Assembly (NCBI GenBank): GCA_907165275.2
Contig: OU015678.1
Coordinates: 1,178,001 to 1,242,000 of the forward strand
Direction: 5' to 3'
DNA length: 64,000 nt
From: Zygaena filipendulae
Taxonomy: Eukaryota; Arthropoda; Insecta; Lepidoptera; Zygaenidae
Shown here one piece after another: positions 39,601 to 48,616 of this stretch; position 1 is the first letter of the stretch, and every line of letters starts with the position of its first letter. The translations under genes were made by a program, and so were the position numbers. Under the pieces are notes generated by a model. It was not told where the DNA came from, made no database searches, and saw only the letters and a list, made by a program, of their open reading frames with translations.

Positions 39601-42515
39601 TTTGCATCTTGGTTTTCAGGCAGGCGATGTAGCGGCCGCAGAAGTCGCGGCACAGCTCCTGGACCTTCTCCAGCTCCAGCAGATGGATCCTCAACACCTG
39701 GAAGAGACCGTGGTATAAAAGATGCACTTTATGGTCATACTATGGTATGGTATGGTATGCGCTGTTGCCGCTGCGTGTGTCGCACAATATCTAGTGAAGT
39801 GTCGATTTTATATTAATAATCGATTACTTTTGGTTCGATTAGAGCAGAGGTTCCCATACTTTTGTTCTCATAGACCACTTTAAACATTTTGCTGGATCTG
39901 GTGGACCCTGCAGCTATTACATTTACTAACTTACTTCCGAAACCCGAAAAAAGTATATGTTTATGGCAATCTGTGTTGTGGCTATTTTTCAATCAATCAT
40001 GTTGACTAATTTTTATTTTTTAGTCCGTCTTGTAGATTATTAAAAAATATTGGACACGTATTTTTTCTTTTTTTACGTAATCAAAAAATAACGGCGATAT
40101 ACTGAGTTGAAATTACGCGTGACGTCACTATTCTGACAGTTTGTATGGCTGTTTTGCGGTTAGTGACGTCACGACCTCCTCATCCTAAACTTTAATGCGC
40201 TTTATCTCTGTATATTTTAATTTATTTAAAAAAGCAAAAAATACGTGTCTATTGTTTTTTTATTTTCTAACTGACGGACTAATTAGAATTTTGATTTTCT
40301 ATAGTAGTCAACATCCCTATTATGAGTTAAAAGTTTTCGAAAAAATTTTTAACAAAAAAATGAAAACCGACTTCCAAAAACACAAATCTAAAAAAGCTAA
40401 AAATAACAAAATACCGATTTAATCCAAAAGACAAAAACACACGTAATATTATTATTGGTTTGTGCTACCACTGATCGGTTTGAATTCGGTGACAAGCCCG
40501 CTGGTGTCTGCCCACTTGAGTTGTTTTGCTCACGAAGAGCTGTTGGCAGGAGTCGACTTAGCCCATCTACCCCCTCCATATTTGACTTGTCACCGACTTC
40601 ATACCGATCAGTGGTAGCACAAACCAATAATAATATTACGTGTGTTTTTGTCTTTTGGATTAAATCGGTATTTTGTTATTTTTAGCTTTTTTAGATTTGT
40701 GTTTTTGGAAGTCGGTTTTCATTTTTTTGTTAAAAATTTGTTTATTTCTTGCTTTTTAGTGAGTCGGTTTGTAATTTATCTAAGTTACAATAGCCTACTG
40801 TCAACTGCTCATAACCTTTTACAAAATATTGCTTTCCCCGATGCAGGGACGTTAATTTTTGAGGAGTTCTGCTGATACACCACCATCAGTTCCACTTCAC
40901 CATATACATTGTGACGAACATAAATTGTTTAGAAACCACATTAAAGTTAACGAATCGGAATCTGTGAAATACCTATTATTTAGTAGTTCCTATGACCATC
41001 TGCTGTCTTCATCATCAGTTCCACTTCTTCAAATTTTACTTTCCAAAAGCAAATAAACGATTTACTATAAAAAATACCCAAATCGCCATAGGTGTGCCTA
41101 TAAATTTTGAAGAGTTCCCTCGATTTCTCCAAGATCCCACCATCAGATCCTGACTTGGTGACAATGTGACCAATTCGGAAGTATCCCCTTTCAAACAAAA
41201 AAACAATTTTCCAAATCGCTCTAACTAGAACCCCTGAAATACGTATTATTGTTGAGTAGTTCCGATGACCATCTGTGGTCTTCATCATCAGTTCCACTTC
41301 TTCAAATTTTGCTTTTATACGATTAACGATTTACTTTCAAAAATACCCAAATCGCTATAGGTGTGCCTATAATTTTTGAAGAGTTCCCTCGATTTCTCCA
41401 AGATCCCATCATCAGATCCCAAATTGGTGGCACTGGGACCTAATTGGGAGTATACCCTTTCAAACAAAAAAAGAAAATTTGAAATCGGTCCACCCGTCTT
41501 CGAGTAATCGGTGAACATACATAAAAAAAAAAAAAATAAAAAAAAAAAAAATAAAAAAAAATACATACAATCGAACATAGAACCTCCTCCTTTTTGGAAG
41601 TCGGTTAAAAAGGTGAGAATTTATATTGCTTTGATTATGCTATGAGTGGATGTCATTCAAGGCCAGTTTAAAAAGCGTCTTCATCCAACAGTTGTGGACC
41701 CCCATTTTTTTCCACGCAAGCGTAGACCCCTGTCGGCTCCCGTGGACCCCTGGGGGTCCACCTGAACCACTTTGGGAATCAGTGGATTAGAGTGACAAAG
41801 TTAGAAAACTTCGTCAAAAACGCCAACTTGTAACGTCATAAAGACGTTTCACAAACAGTATAAATTTTACAAGGTGGTATACTTGTCTATGTGGCCCACT
41901 GTACATACTACGTGTTCTGTACCTGAATGCTTTTGATCATAAGGCCGTCGATCTCCGGGTCGTCGACGAGGAACGGCCTCCGATCCCTCCTCTGGTGCTG
42001 CACGAACGCCTGCAGGTCCGCGCCGAACGCGTCCGCCGCCGGGGGCTCCGCGCCCGCGGTCGCCTGCTCGCATCTCTCCAGCAGCAGCGCCAGCAGTGGG
42101 AACAGGGGATGTCTGGAAGGCCGGAGGTTACCATCTATAGTAAACGCCCTGGTTACACCCCTATCTGTTTCGGAATACCCTTTTTTTTGGCAAAGTTTAC
42201 CCCAATTTCGATGCTTTACCGGAACTTTTAGCAGCAACTCATCAGAGTTGAACCATCAGCGGAGACCTATAATTAGCTGATATTTTTGTATTCAAAAGTG
42301 TTTTTATCTTGAAAGCTGTTGGTCTTCCTTATTTTTTTGTTATCGCTCCGCTAATAGCAACGCCATCTTGTGGCGGTGGGAGAAACTAAAACTAAAATGT
42401 GGGCACTGACTTGTACACAGCCCGTTTGTCCGCCTCGAACTGTGCCTGCTCGGCGTCCGAGGGGGGCGCGCCGCCCCCTCCCTGCATCCCGCCGCGGCTA
42501 CCCGCGCCACCGCAT
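33529..42515 (-). CDS. Pknox: PREP/PKNOX-class TALE homeobox transcription factor, 10 coding exons (gene span)
   Basis: Exons (5' to 3' on the - strand): 42515-42411, 42112-41923, 39697-39568, 38159-38083, 37298-37208, 36839-36765, 36487-36348, 35826-35691, 34910-34830, 33656-33529. From the ATG at 42487 they join to 1125 nt, 374 residues plus stop, with consistent phases. MEINOX part 1 is [18 protein letters not shown] (about residues 27-44) and part 2 is [20 protein letters not shown] (from about 90). The homeodomain (about 237-299) has the three-residue loop extension HPYPTEEEK and recognition helix [17 protein letters not shown], with the TALE isoleucine and invariant Trp and Asn. The block [20 protein letters not shown] and the C-terminal KRYWPDALS separate it from MEIS/Homothorax and match PKNOX1/2. 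Such proteins pair with PBC-class homeodomain partners (Exd/Pbx) in the nucleus. Human PKNOX1 is somewhat longer (about 436 residues). Confidence 0.94.
33845..34196 (+). repeat. Two Helitron-like 3' ends in PREP intron 9
   Basis: 33845-34014 ends TTACCGCGGGGTACAGCTAG before T. 34015-34196 ends AAACCGCAGGGAACAACTAG. Confidence 0.7.
34246..34576 (+). mobile_element. MITE-A copy 9
   Basis: Starts AATAGGGATGTGGACTACTT and ends CACATGTCCATT. Two intact TGACGTCA sites (about 34397 and 34440). In the intron between PREP exons 9 and 10. Confidence 0.88.
34597..34793 (+). mobile_element. Helitron-like element, well preserved
   Basis: From AGCCTACTAATATTATAAAA to CGAAACCGCGGGGCTCAGCTAG followed by T. 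Hairpin arms CCGCGGG/ACCGCGG near the end are intact. It begins 20 bp after MITE-A copy 9. Confidence 0.8.
34830..34910 (-). CDS. Pknox: PREP exon 9
   Basis: Acceptor cctgctttcag and donor G|GTTAGC at 34830. It reads (V)[20 protein letters not shown] then NPQFTAG. The basic stretch followed by K-R-Y-W-P-D is conserved C-terminal to the PREP homeodomain (Q-R-F-W-P-D in vertebrates). Confidence 0.9.
34968..35350 (-). pseudogene. Decayed tandem copies of the 3' half of PREP exon 2
   Basis: Three consecutive units (starting on the + strand at 35021, 35139 and 35250, spacing 118 and 111 bp), plus a partial fourth tail (34968-35020), align with 41923-42015. All keep CTGAATG/TTGATCA..AAGGCCGT-like blocks and CCCACTTCTGATG..GCACGA. 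Read on the - strand, the unit at 35250-35345 still gives [18 protein letters not shown] and VINNIQ, beside the real exon's [18 protein letters not shown] and MIKSIQ. The other two have stops or a frameshift. They lie in the intron between exons 8 and 9, 6.6 kb from the parent exon, in the same orientation. Confidence 0.75.
35691..35826 (-). CDS. Pknox: PREP exon 8, homeodomain C-half
   Basis: Acceptor gtgttgccag and donor CCCG|GTGAGT at 35691. It reads [20 protein letters not shown] then [20 protein letters not shown]. It contains the TALE loop and the DNA-recognition helix with W48, I50, N51 and R53-type residues in place. [27 protein letters not shown] is diagnostic for PREP rather than MEIS/Homothorax. 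Confidence 0.97.
35827..36347. other. PREP intron 7
   Basis: No repeat family of this window recognised except a short AT-rich tail with TTATAAATGCGAATGTGAGT (36254-36290), a Helitron-like start fragment. CATCGAAATGCAT and ATGCATTTCGATG form a short hairpin at 36119-36152. Confidence 0.5.
36348..36487 (-). CDS. Pknox: PREP exon 7, homeodomain N-half
   Basis: Acceptor cctgcttcag and donor GTG|GTACGT at 36348. It reads an acidic/Ser stretch ([20 protein letters not shown]), then [22 protein letters not shown]. This is helix 1 of the TALE homeodomain plus the N-terminal arm. The intron interrupts the homeodomain just before the TALE loop HPYP. Confidence 0.94.
36649..36722 (+). repeat. Minisatellite, about 22 bp x 3-4
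   Basis: Unit TTTGGTCCTTCGGCCCGGATA repeated with small changes in the intron between PREP exons 6 and 7. The unit contains GTCCTTCGGCCCGGA. Confidence 0.85.
36765..36839 (-). CDS. Pknox: PREP exon 6, linker
   Basis: Acceptor atattttcag and donor CAG|GTATAT at 36765. It reads [20 protein letters not shown] then DSFT, resembling the Gln/Ser/Gly-rich linker before the PREP homeodomain. Phase 1 in, phase 1 out. Confidence 0.8.
37030..37920. repeat. Helitron-like cluster around PREP exon 5
   Basis: Copies: 37030-37175 (+, ends CGGGAAACAGCTAG before T), 37330-37534 (+, ends CCGCGGCAACAGCTAG), 37535-37720 (+, truncated) and 37720-37920 (-, starts CTAGCTGTTGCCCACGG). Exon 5 (37298-37208) is only about 35 bp from the first. 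Confidence 0.65.
37208..37298 (-). CDS. Pknox: PREP exon 5, Pro-rich linker
   Basis: Acceptor tgtattgcag and donor C|GTGAGT at 37208. It codes for a Pro/Ala-rich tract ([20 protein letters not shown] then [10 protein letters not shown]). No recognised domain, but the phase fit (0 in, 1 out) and GC-rich codon bias support it. Confidence 0.82.
37945..38080. repeat. Dispersed repeat terminus abutting a splice donor
   Basis: ACATACATACAATCGAACAT then AGAACCTCCTCCTTTTTGGA and AGTCGGTTAA end at about 38077, only 5 bp from the - strand donor of PREP exon 4 (38083). The same terminus occurs at 41560-41608, and the ACCGACTTCC motif also occurs in the palindrome at 40342-40739. Confidence 0.75.
38083..38159 (-). 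CDS. Pknox: PREP exon 4, linker
   Basis: Acceptor ccgttgcag and donor CAG|GTAATT at 38083. It reads (G)[20 protein letters not shown] then SPQYQ, a polar linker. The frame fits on both sides (phase 1 in, phase 0 out). The donor intron sequence GTAATTATTAACCGACTTCC runs almost at once into a dispersed repeat terminus. Confidence 0.82.
38200..38785 (+). repeat. Helitron-like 3' ends in PREP intron 3
   Basis: Ends near 38431 (AAACCGCGCGGGACAGCTAG), 38680 (GCGGGGAACAGCTAATC) and 38783 (AAATCGCGGGGGACAGCTAG). Confidence 0.65.
38986..39178 (+). mobile_element. Helitron-like element
   Basis: From AATCCTTACTAATATTATAA to GCCGCGGAACACCTAG before T. The interior GTTTGTTACGCTTTCACG-type block matches the other copies. 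Confidence 0.75.
39204..39532 (-). mobile_element. MITE-A copy 10
   Basis: Starts AATGGGCATGTTGAATAATT and ends CCACATCCCCAT. Two TGACGTCA sites (about 39331 and 39377). It lies about 35 bp inside the intron from the donor of PREP exon 3 (39568). Confidence 0.88.
39568..39697 (-). CDS. Pknox: PREP exon 3, MEINOX part 2
   Basis: Acceptor gtctcttccag and donor G|GTGGGT at 39568. It reads [20 protein letters not shown] then [20 protein letters not shown], nearly the vertebrate PREP sequence as I remember it. A MITE-A copy (39204-39532) ends about 35 bp into the following intron. Confidence 0.95.
39995..40321 (-). mobile_element. MITE-A copy 11
   Basis: Starts AATCATGTTGACTAATTTTT and ends GTCAACATCCCTATT. 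Two TGACGTCA sites (about 40121 and 40166). In PREP intron 2. Confidence 0.88.
40342..40739. repeat. Large palindrome (fold-back element)
   Basis: Arms of about 155 bp: AAATTTTTAACAAAAAAATG, ACCGACTTCCAAAAACACAA and ATTATTATTGGTTTGTGCTA recur in inverse orientation on the right. The spacer is about 85 bp (40498-40582). It sits 20 bp after MITE-A copy 11. Confidence 0.9.
40740..41608 (-). repeat. Dispersed repeat with an internal duplication
   Basis: CTTCATCATCAGTTCCACTT, TACCCAAATCGC.ATAGGTGT and GAGTTCCCTCGATTTCTCCA occur twice, at 41000-41160 and 41275-41420, so it has a tandem unit of about 280 bp. It ends in A-rich tracts and the AACCTCCTCC..GAAGTCGGTTAA terminus. No ORF with recognisable motifs. 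Confidence 0.6.
41923..42112 (-). CDS. Pknox: PREP exon 2, MEINOX part 1
   Basis: Acceptor ccttccag and donor CAG|GTACAG at 41923. It reads [20 protein letters not shown] then an Ala-rich linker, then [20 protein letters not shown] and MIKSIQ. This is the first half of the PBC-binding MEINOX domain. The 3' half of the exon has three decayed tandem copies at 35021-35350. Confidence 0.93.
42411..42515 (-). CDS. Pknox: PREP exon 1 (first coding exon recognised)
   Basis: Donor AA|GTCAGT at 42411. It codes for Gly-rich [20 protein letters not shown] then KRAVY(K), leading into the MEINOX region ('DKRAxYxHPLFPLL' is typical of PREP). The likely start is the ATG at 42487-42485. The frame stays open upstream to a possible acceptor (tggccag) before 42515, so the exon could also begin there, with the start codon in an exon further upstream. 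CpG- and GC-rich. Confidence 0.75.
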
Positions 42516-42519
42516 CTGG

Positions 42520-43130
42520 CCACAAACAATCAGATTATGCCTAATAAAAAAAAAATACTTTACACACTGTATAATAAGGTCGAACGAGGGACTTTAATTC
42601 GTAACAGCTAAGAAAATGTATAAAAATCTAAAAAGAAACACTGATAGTATATTACACAGAAAATCTGTACATATATAGTACATTGTTATCCTAGGGGTGA
42701 AAGTAACTTATTTAGTCCCGAGACGGGGTTTGGCCAATAGATCGAGGGACTAAATAAGTCTTTATCCCGAGGATAACACTGTGCTTTTCATTACGAATGC
42801 AAGGAAAGTCAAAATAAAAATAGGAATTAGCTAAAGAAAAAAATGAGTGAATTTTATTTTACATAAATCAACCATTAGGTGTGCTACTGGCCAGTAAGTA
42901 TGCCCTCTATGATATAAAAAAAAACTTGAGTTTCTGCAGGATCCAGCTGTCAGTTGAAAGCGATTCTCCCTAGGGCTGAAAAGTGTTACTTTCAACCCGC
43001 TTCTCAGGCAACTTCAGACCTACTTTCCGAGTATGAGTAATGAAAAATAAAATTAAAGCTTTGCGAAATTATGCGAAATGCGAAATTATGTGTATACGGT
43101 ACTAAAATCAAAAAATCAATTTTTAAAAAC
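42520..43130. other. Upstream of PREP exon 1, with hairpin
   Basis: 42684-42782 contains nested inverted segments: TTATCCTAGGG/CCCGAGGATAA and ACTTATTTAGTCCCGAG/TCGAGGGACTAAATAAGT. The rest is AT-rich; no gene seen. Confidence 0.5.
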
Positions 43131-44298
43131 TTTCTAGGTCCGTCCGTCTGTTTGTTTGTTCCGGGTAATCTCTGAAACGGCTGGACCAATTTTAACGGGA
43201 CTTTCACTGGCAGATAGCTGATGTTATGAAGAGAAACTTAGGCTACTTTTTATCCCGGAATTCCCGCGGGATCTCTGAAATTAACGCGGGTGAAACTGCG
43301 GGGCGCAGCTAGTCGTAAATAAAAATGTGGATTGACACGGGGGAATGACCTTGCATTAGATCATAAAAACTTGATACTGTATAGTGTACACGCTCCTTAG
43401 ATTTTTAACTCGTTAAACCTTACATCCTGTATGAACGGCCGCACTCAGAGTCGACTTTAATGATTACTTAGTTAAGTATAGATTTTTAAAACAAAACTGC
43501 CGCAATCAGAAACGTTCAGTAAATTAATGTTAATTGGCATTTAATGAGATGTAACTTAATTAGTCAAATGCCAATTAACATTAATTCATTAAACTTGTCT
43601 GATTGCGGCAGTTTTGTTTTAAAAATCTATACTTAACTAAGTAATCATTAAAGTCGACTCTGAGTGCGGCGGTAAGAAAATTAAGAGTTAATCAGACATC
43701 CTATATGTCTCGTTTTTTTTTCATCTCTAGACTATAAGTGTTATTGTAACCAGACGTTTCTTTACTGAACTTTTGACTCTGCACACTGTCTTTAAAGTCG
43801 AAATTTGAATTAAGACTGAATAAACTGAAGACTGAATTAAGTAAAGTTATAGGGACTTTTATGCATTTCTTCACCTCTGACGTGTATACGCAAAACTTCA
43901 TGATGATCAAGTTTAGTACACAAGGCGCTAAAGCGTAACAAACAACCGCAAACTCACATTTATAATATAGGTACTAGCTGTTCCCCACGGTTTCACCCAC
44001 GGTAATTTTTAAGTTCCCGCGGGAACTCCGGGATAAAAAAACGCTACACCCTGTACCTAGTCTGTACCCTGAAAAATTTTATTATAATATTATAAACGCG
44101 AAAGTTTGTAAGTATGTATGGATAGATGGATGGATGGATGTTTGTTACTCTTTCACGCAAAAACTACTGGATGGATTTAAATGAAACTTTACAATAATAT
44201 AGCTTATACATCAGATTAACACGTAGGGTACTTTTTATCCCGGAGTTCCCGCGGGAACTCTGAAATTAACGCGGGTGAAACCGCGGGGCACAACTAGT
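43130..44298. repeat. Helitron-like copies and a 233-bp palindrome
   Basis: 43130-43313 (+) ends AAACTGCGGGGCGCAGCTAG. 43438-43670 is a near-perfect palindrome (arms about 105 bp, tips GCCGCACTCAGAGTCGAC, loop about 22 bp at 43543-43564). 43974-44085 (-) starts CTAGCTGTTCCCCACGG. 44085-44298 (+) ends AAACCGCGGGGCACAACTAG. Confidence 0.85.
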
Positions 44299-46720
44299 CG
44301 GTTATAATAATTTTCGGATTAATCACCTCGACTTTTATTTGCTCTATGTCATTGGCGCGATGGAAAAGGTAGGTATGTAGGTATTATTCGGGCACAAAAA
44401 AAAACAAGGAAAAATGAACGTATTTACATTTGCCTCTGTATTTGTGTTACAAGCGAAACAATCTCGGGAACTTCCCCATTCCGTGGGGGTTATGTCGAAA
44501 GTTTGTGTATCGCTGCTCTATATTTGCGACAAACAAAAAAAAAATAAAGCGCACGTCGTCGAATTTATGGCGGGTTCCGCGCGTGGTTAATTTATTTGTC
44601 AAATTGACAGACTGTTTTTTTTTTTTTTTTGATCGGCACGTTACGCCTACGTAGAGTTGCCACCTTTTTTGTAGGAAAAAAAGTTTTTTATTCAAAACAT
44701 TGGAAAAAATATGATGATTTTGGAGATATTCGGGAAAAATATACCTCATAAATAATACAAATTTATTTCTAATCATCCTATTTTGTTTTTCGTACTATCT
44801 TATTTTACAATAGATTGAAATATAGTACGATAGTATGATACTATATCAATATAATACGGGTGGCAACGCTTCACCTATGTCGATGTCGTCTCCTTGTACA
44901 TTGAGTAATATAAATAAAACTTGAAAAACATCAGCCGGCTTCGAAAAAACCAAAAATTCATTACACTTGTTTAGAGACCAGAAGCTCAATTTTTCTACAT
45001 GTTTTTTGTTTCAATAAACGCAATGTTTTTAATTTTTTACTGAAAAGTGAAAATTAAAATACAGGTTTTCAAAATTAAAAAAATTCAAAAATTATTTATT
45101 ACTTTCACAATATGAACTTATAACTAGGTTAGGTAAATAGCTGGAGCCTCCTTTTAGGCATAATTATGCCTGTGCCTGTGTTAGTCTATAACATAAAATT
45201 GCACGCAATATTATTATTGGTATGTGCTACCTAGATGGTGCATAAAAAACATACCTCCAATCGAATAACATAGACCACGTGTATGCAAAATTTCATAATG
45301 ATCGGTTGAACCGTTAAGAATAAAAAAACTTTCTTTTCTTTTTATGTTTTCCTTGTGTGCATTAATTGTTAAATAATTTTTTTTTTTAATAAACACATTC
45401 ACATTTACAATATAAGTAAGAATAGGTACATGATTTAATGATTATTTAATTGGGATAATCTTATTTCCATTTAAGAGTTTTCACAAACCACATTGCATTC
45501 CGTCACGACAGCCATTTTAAATTTAATTTAAAATATGTATATATAATTCTGTTTGATGGATATTGCAGAATTTTCTTGCGGAACCCCAAAAAAATTTCCA
45601 ACCTACCGATATTATGGAAGTTATATATGCTTAATATTCTCATTTTGTCATACTTACACATAATATTGTCTGTAGGCAGTATTGTCTATAAGAAAGTAGG
45701 TTAGGATTATAATATGAATTTTCACCTCATAACACTAATATTCACAGTACTATAGCTACTCCCCGCGGTTTCACCCGCGTTAATTTCAGAGTTCCCGCGG
45801 GAATTCCAGGATAAAAGTACCTTAAATCCTGTTTTGTATCCCTGACAACATGTCAAATTTAAAGCAGTTTCACCCGCGTTTTTTCGGAGTTCCCGCAGGA
45901 ATTCCAAGTTAAAAGTATCTTATGTCCTCTGTACCCCTGACTTGAGAACGTGCATGCAAAATTTCATGACGATCAGTTGAGCCGTTAAGGCGTCAAAGAG
46001 TAACAAACAAACGAACTCATTTTCGCATTTATAATATTAAGGATAGTAAAGATTAGTCAGTCCCCTACATCCCTTAAGAATCACAAGTATGGAAGTGTGG
46101 AAGTAGCCTGTACAAGGGTAAACTTTCGGCGATGGCCACACAGAACCAACTAGCTACATCTGAGAGGCAATAAAAAGAGATATTAAAAGCGTAACGCGTC
46201 CGCGATAGCACATTCATCACAAATGTTGCCACCGGATTGATATAAGATGCCCTCTTCGGTGAAACAATTTACCCATTTCCTGGGGGCGAGCTGCCCATTA
46301 ATTCTGTGTGCAACTTGTTTTTAATGGAGGGACCGTGTTTGGTTTAGTTTGCACAAAACATTATTATATTAGGTATTGTGCTTTTGGTTGTAGGTATGAA
46401 AGAAAGAAAAATTTGGACGTTTATACTCGTACGCGCGAGAATAGTATACCTCTTTGGTGTGATATTTTCGCCATTGGACGTGATACCGTAGACGTACACT
46501 AATTACCTCTATGATTAATACAGACCTGAAAATTTACTCTAAAAGTATAATATTTGTTTTCAACAGTCGAAAAAAAAATTCGCATAATAGTTTTCACGGA
46601 ACTACACTAAAAATAACGTTGTAATTTTTTTTTTTTTTATTCCCAAATTGGCAACCACGATTATAATTAATTATAATTTCCAAAGATTATTTTCTGTACA
46701 TTACACAGCTCCAATGAAAA
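44299..46720. other. Non-coding, with reverse Helitron-like copies
   Basis: 45752-46045 (-) holds two partial Helitron-like copies (CCCCGCGGTTTCACCCGCGT) ending in TTATAATATTAAGGAT. The rest is AT-rich; no gene supported. Confidence 0.55.
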
Positions 46721-46959
46721 TTTATTATACATGGGTGTAGGTTTATTAACCAATTATCCTGACCTCTTAGCGTACTTAAATGATATGAGAAAACGTGCGA
46801 AGAGTCCCGTGCTAATTCTACAGCAGTCGGTTTCATAAATTAACATTTAGTTTAAATTAAACAATCGAACTGGCAACCCAGCCCGCCCGCCATCTGCCAA
46901 GTTAAAACAACATTGTATTGCTCGCTAAATATTCAAAATTCGAAGCGCGAGCCGCCTAG

Positions 46960-47510
46960 AGTCGCGCAGAGGGTATGTATCGATACCCGTTCGGAATTCT
47001 AATGGCCGACTTATATACAGTCGCGGAGACACGACACTGCAACAGTGTTGTGGCTAATTGTTGAGGTACATCGATAAATCAAGAATTTCCGCAAGAAACA
47101 TTGGTTTACAAGAGGAAAAATACGCTTTATCCGAAATATCTACATTTTGTGCAAATTCATTTGTCAACGAAATGTATACACAACACCAACTCAAAACGTG
47201 AGAACGGATATAATTTGTTTGTATAAGACGAAAATGGCCGTTAGCCAAACCGAATTTTAACGTTGAGCATAATCATATAAATAAATATACTTAATACTTT
47301 TCATTTTCAATATATTTTTAATTAATTGTATAATAATAGTATGTAATAAGCTAAATTAATTTTGTTTCTTCTTATGTTGGTACATCAAAGAGTACCAGTT
47401 GCTTACTAACATAAAAATCAATATTCTTGAAAATCGATTAAAAAAAGGTTTTATCCTGATAACATCGTGTCGTCACATCGATAAATACCTAACTCTATCG
47501 ATATCGTAAA
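46960..47510 (-). promoter_or_regulatory. Candidate promoter region of PREP
   Basis: Two TATCGATA motifs (46978-46985 and 47496-47503) and further ATCGATAAAT motifs (47070, 47478) cluster here, upstream of the first recognised PREP exon. TATCGATA is the DREF/DRE core-promoter element in Drosophila. GC content rises locally (46915-47040). The direction and start site cannot be fixed, and no 5' exon was confirmed. Confidence 0.25.
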
Positions 47511-48191
47511 CCACTATCACTAGAGTTACACGTTCGAGAAAATAGACATTCAAGAATTCCCGCTTCCATGCTACAGAAAGTTTCATAAAGCTATGCAAAT
47601 CTGTTCTTGTGTCTATGATACATATATGGAAGTGGAATTGAACTTACTTACGTACATGGAAGTTATCATTAATATGAAGAACAATGTAAAGAAAAAAGAC
47701 TTGTAGATAGATGCCAGTGCAATATATTACAGCTGAGCCCCGCGGTTTCACCCGCGTGAAACGTTTTTATATAACAACTTTTTTTCCCGACATCCGATTT
47801 AAATGAAACAAAGCCTATATGTAGCTCCAGACTAAGCTTAATCTACCTGTGAAAACCGCATGACAATCCGTTAAGGAGATTCGGAGATTATGGCGAACAG
47901 ACAAACAGAAAAGAATTTTAAAACCTTTTTTTATGGTTGGTTACTCTTCCTTTATCGCCCCCTGTCAATTTTTGTTAAAAATATTCAATGTACAGAATCG
48001 CAGATTCTACTCTTTTAATAGTGTAGAGGACTAGATAGTCTAGGTATGTCGCAGGCAAATTGTATATTTCGTCCATTTACAAAATTAATCCCGAGGACAG
48101 AAAATAATTAATTATAATTATGTATTTGGCTAACATGTAGAAGGCAATCTCTATTAACAATCCGTATAACATCTGTCATATTATTTAATAT

Positions 48192-48400
48192 TGTTAGCGT
48201 CTGCATTTTTAATATCGCTGGCAGTGACAGGTGACATAAACGTCATGCGACAGGTGTCAGGCATAGAAGCTGTCAACGGTGAGTGAGATTGTCATTTGTG
48301 AGTCTGGGAAATTGGCGGGAGTGCTTGGCACTCGCGCCTTTTTGTGAAAGAGTAATTAAAACAGCTGCTTAATGTATTAATCGAGTATTATTTTCTAACA
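48192..48400 (+). repeat. Left terminal direct repeat (LTR-like), 209 bp
   Basis: TGTTAGCGTCTGCATTTTTA to GTATTATTTTCTAACA. Contains GACAGGTGACATAAACGTCA and TTGGCACTCGCGCC. No TATA or AATAAA was recognised inside. Confidence 0.88.
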
Positions 48401-48483
48401 CTTCAGAAGTGCGATAAAGGAACCAAACACCCATGGTCAGGACTAAGGCGCTCCTGTGCAATTTGTGCTTGTGCATCACACAC

Positions 48484-48600
48484 AGGCGCCAGGCGCAGAC
48501 AGTGGTTGCGAAGGTGCTGCCCAGCACATCTAGGTTCTCAAGGCGCCAGGCGCAGACCGTGGTAGCGACGGTGCTGCCCAGCGCATCTAGATTCTCAAAG
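48484..48600 (+). repeat. Two-unit GC-rich tandem repeat
   Basis: GGCGCCAGGCGCAGACMGTG..GGTGCTGCCCAGCRCATCTA occurs twice with a spacing of about 57-58 bp, close to the left terminal repeat. Confidence 0.85.
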
Positions 48601-48616
48601 TGCGGTCTAACGACAT

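Noticed and set aside
33600..42515. A Homothorax/MEIS gene
   Set aside because: The homeodomain flanks and KRYWPD tail match PREP/PKNOX, and the MEIS-type HPYPSEEQKKQLAQDTGL loop is absent.
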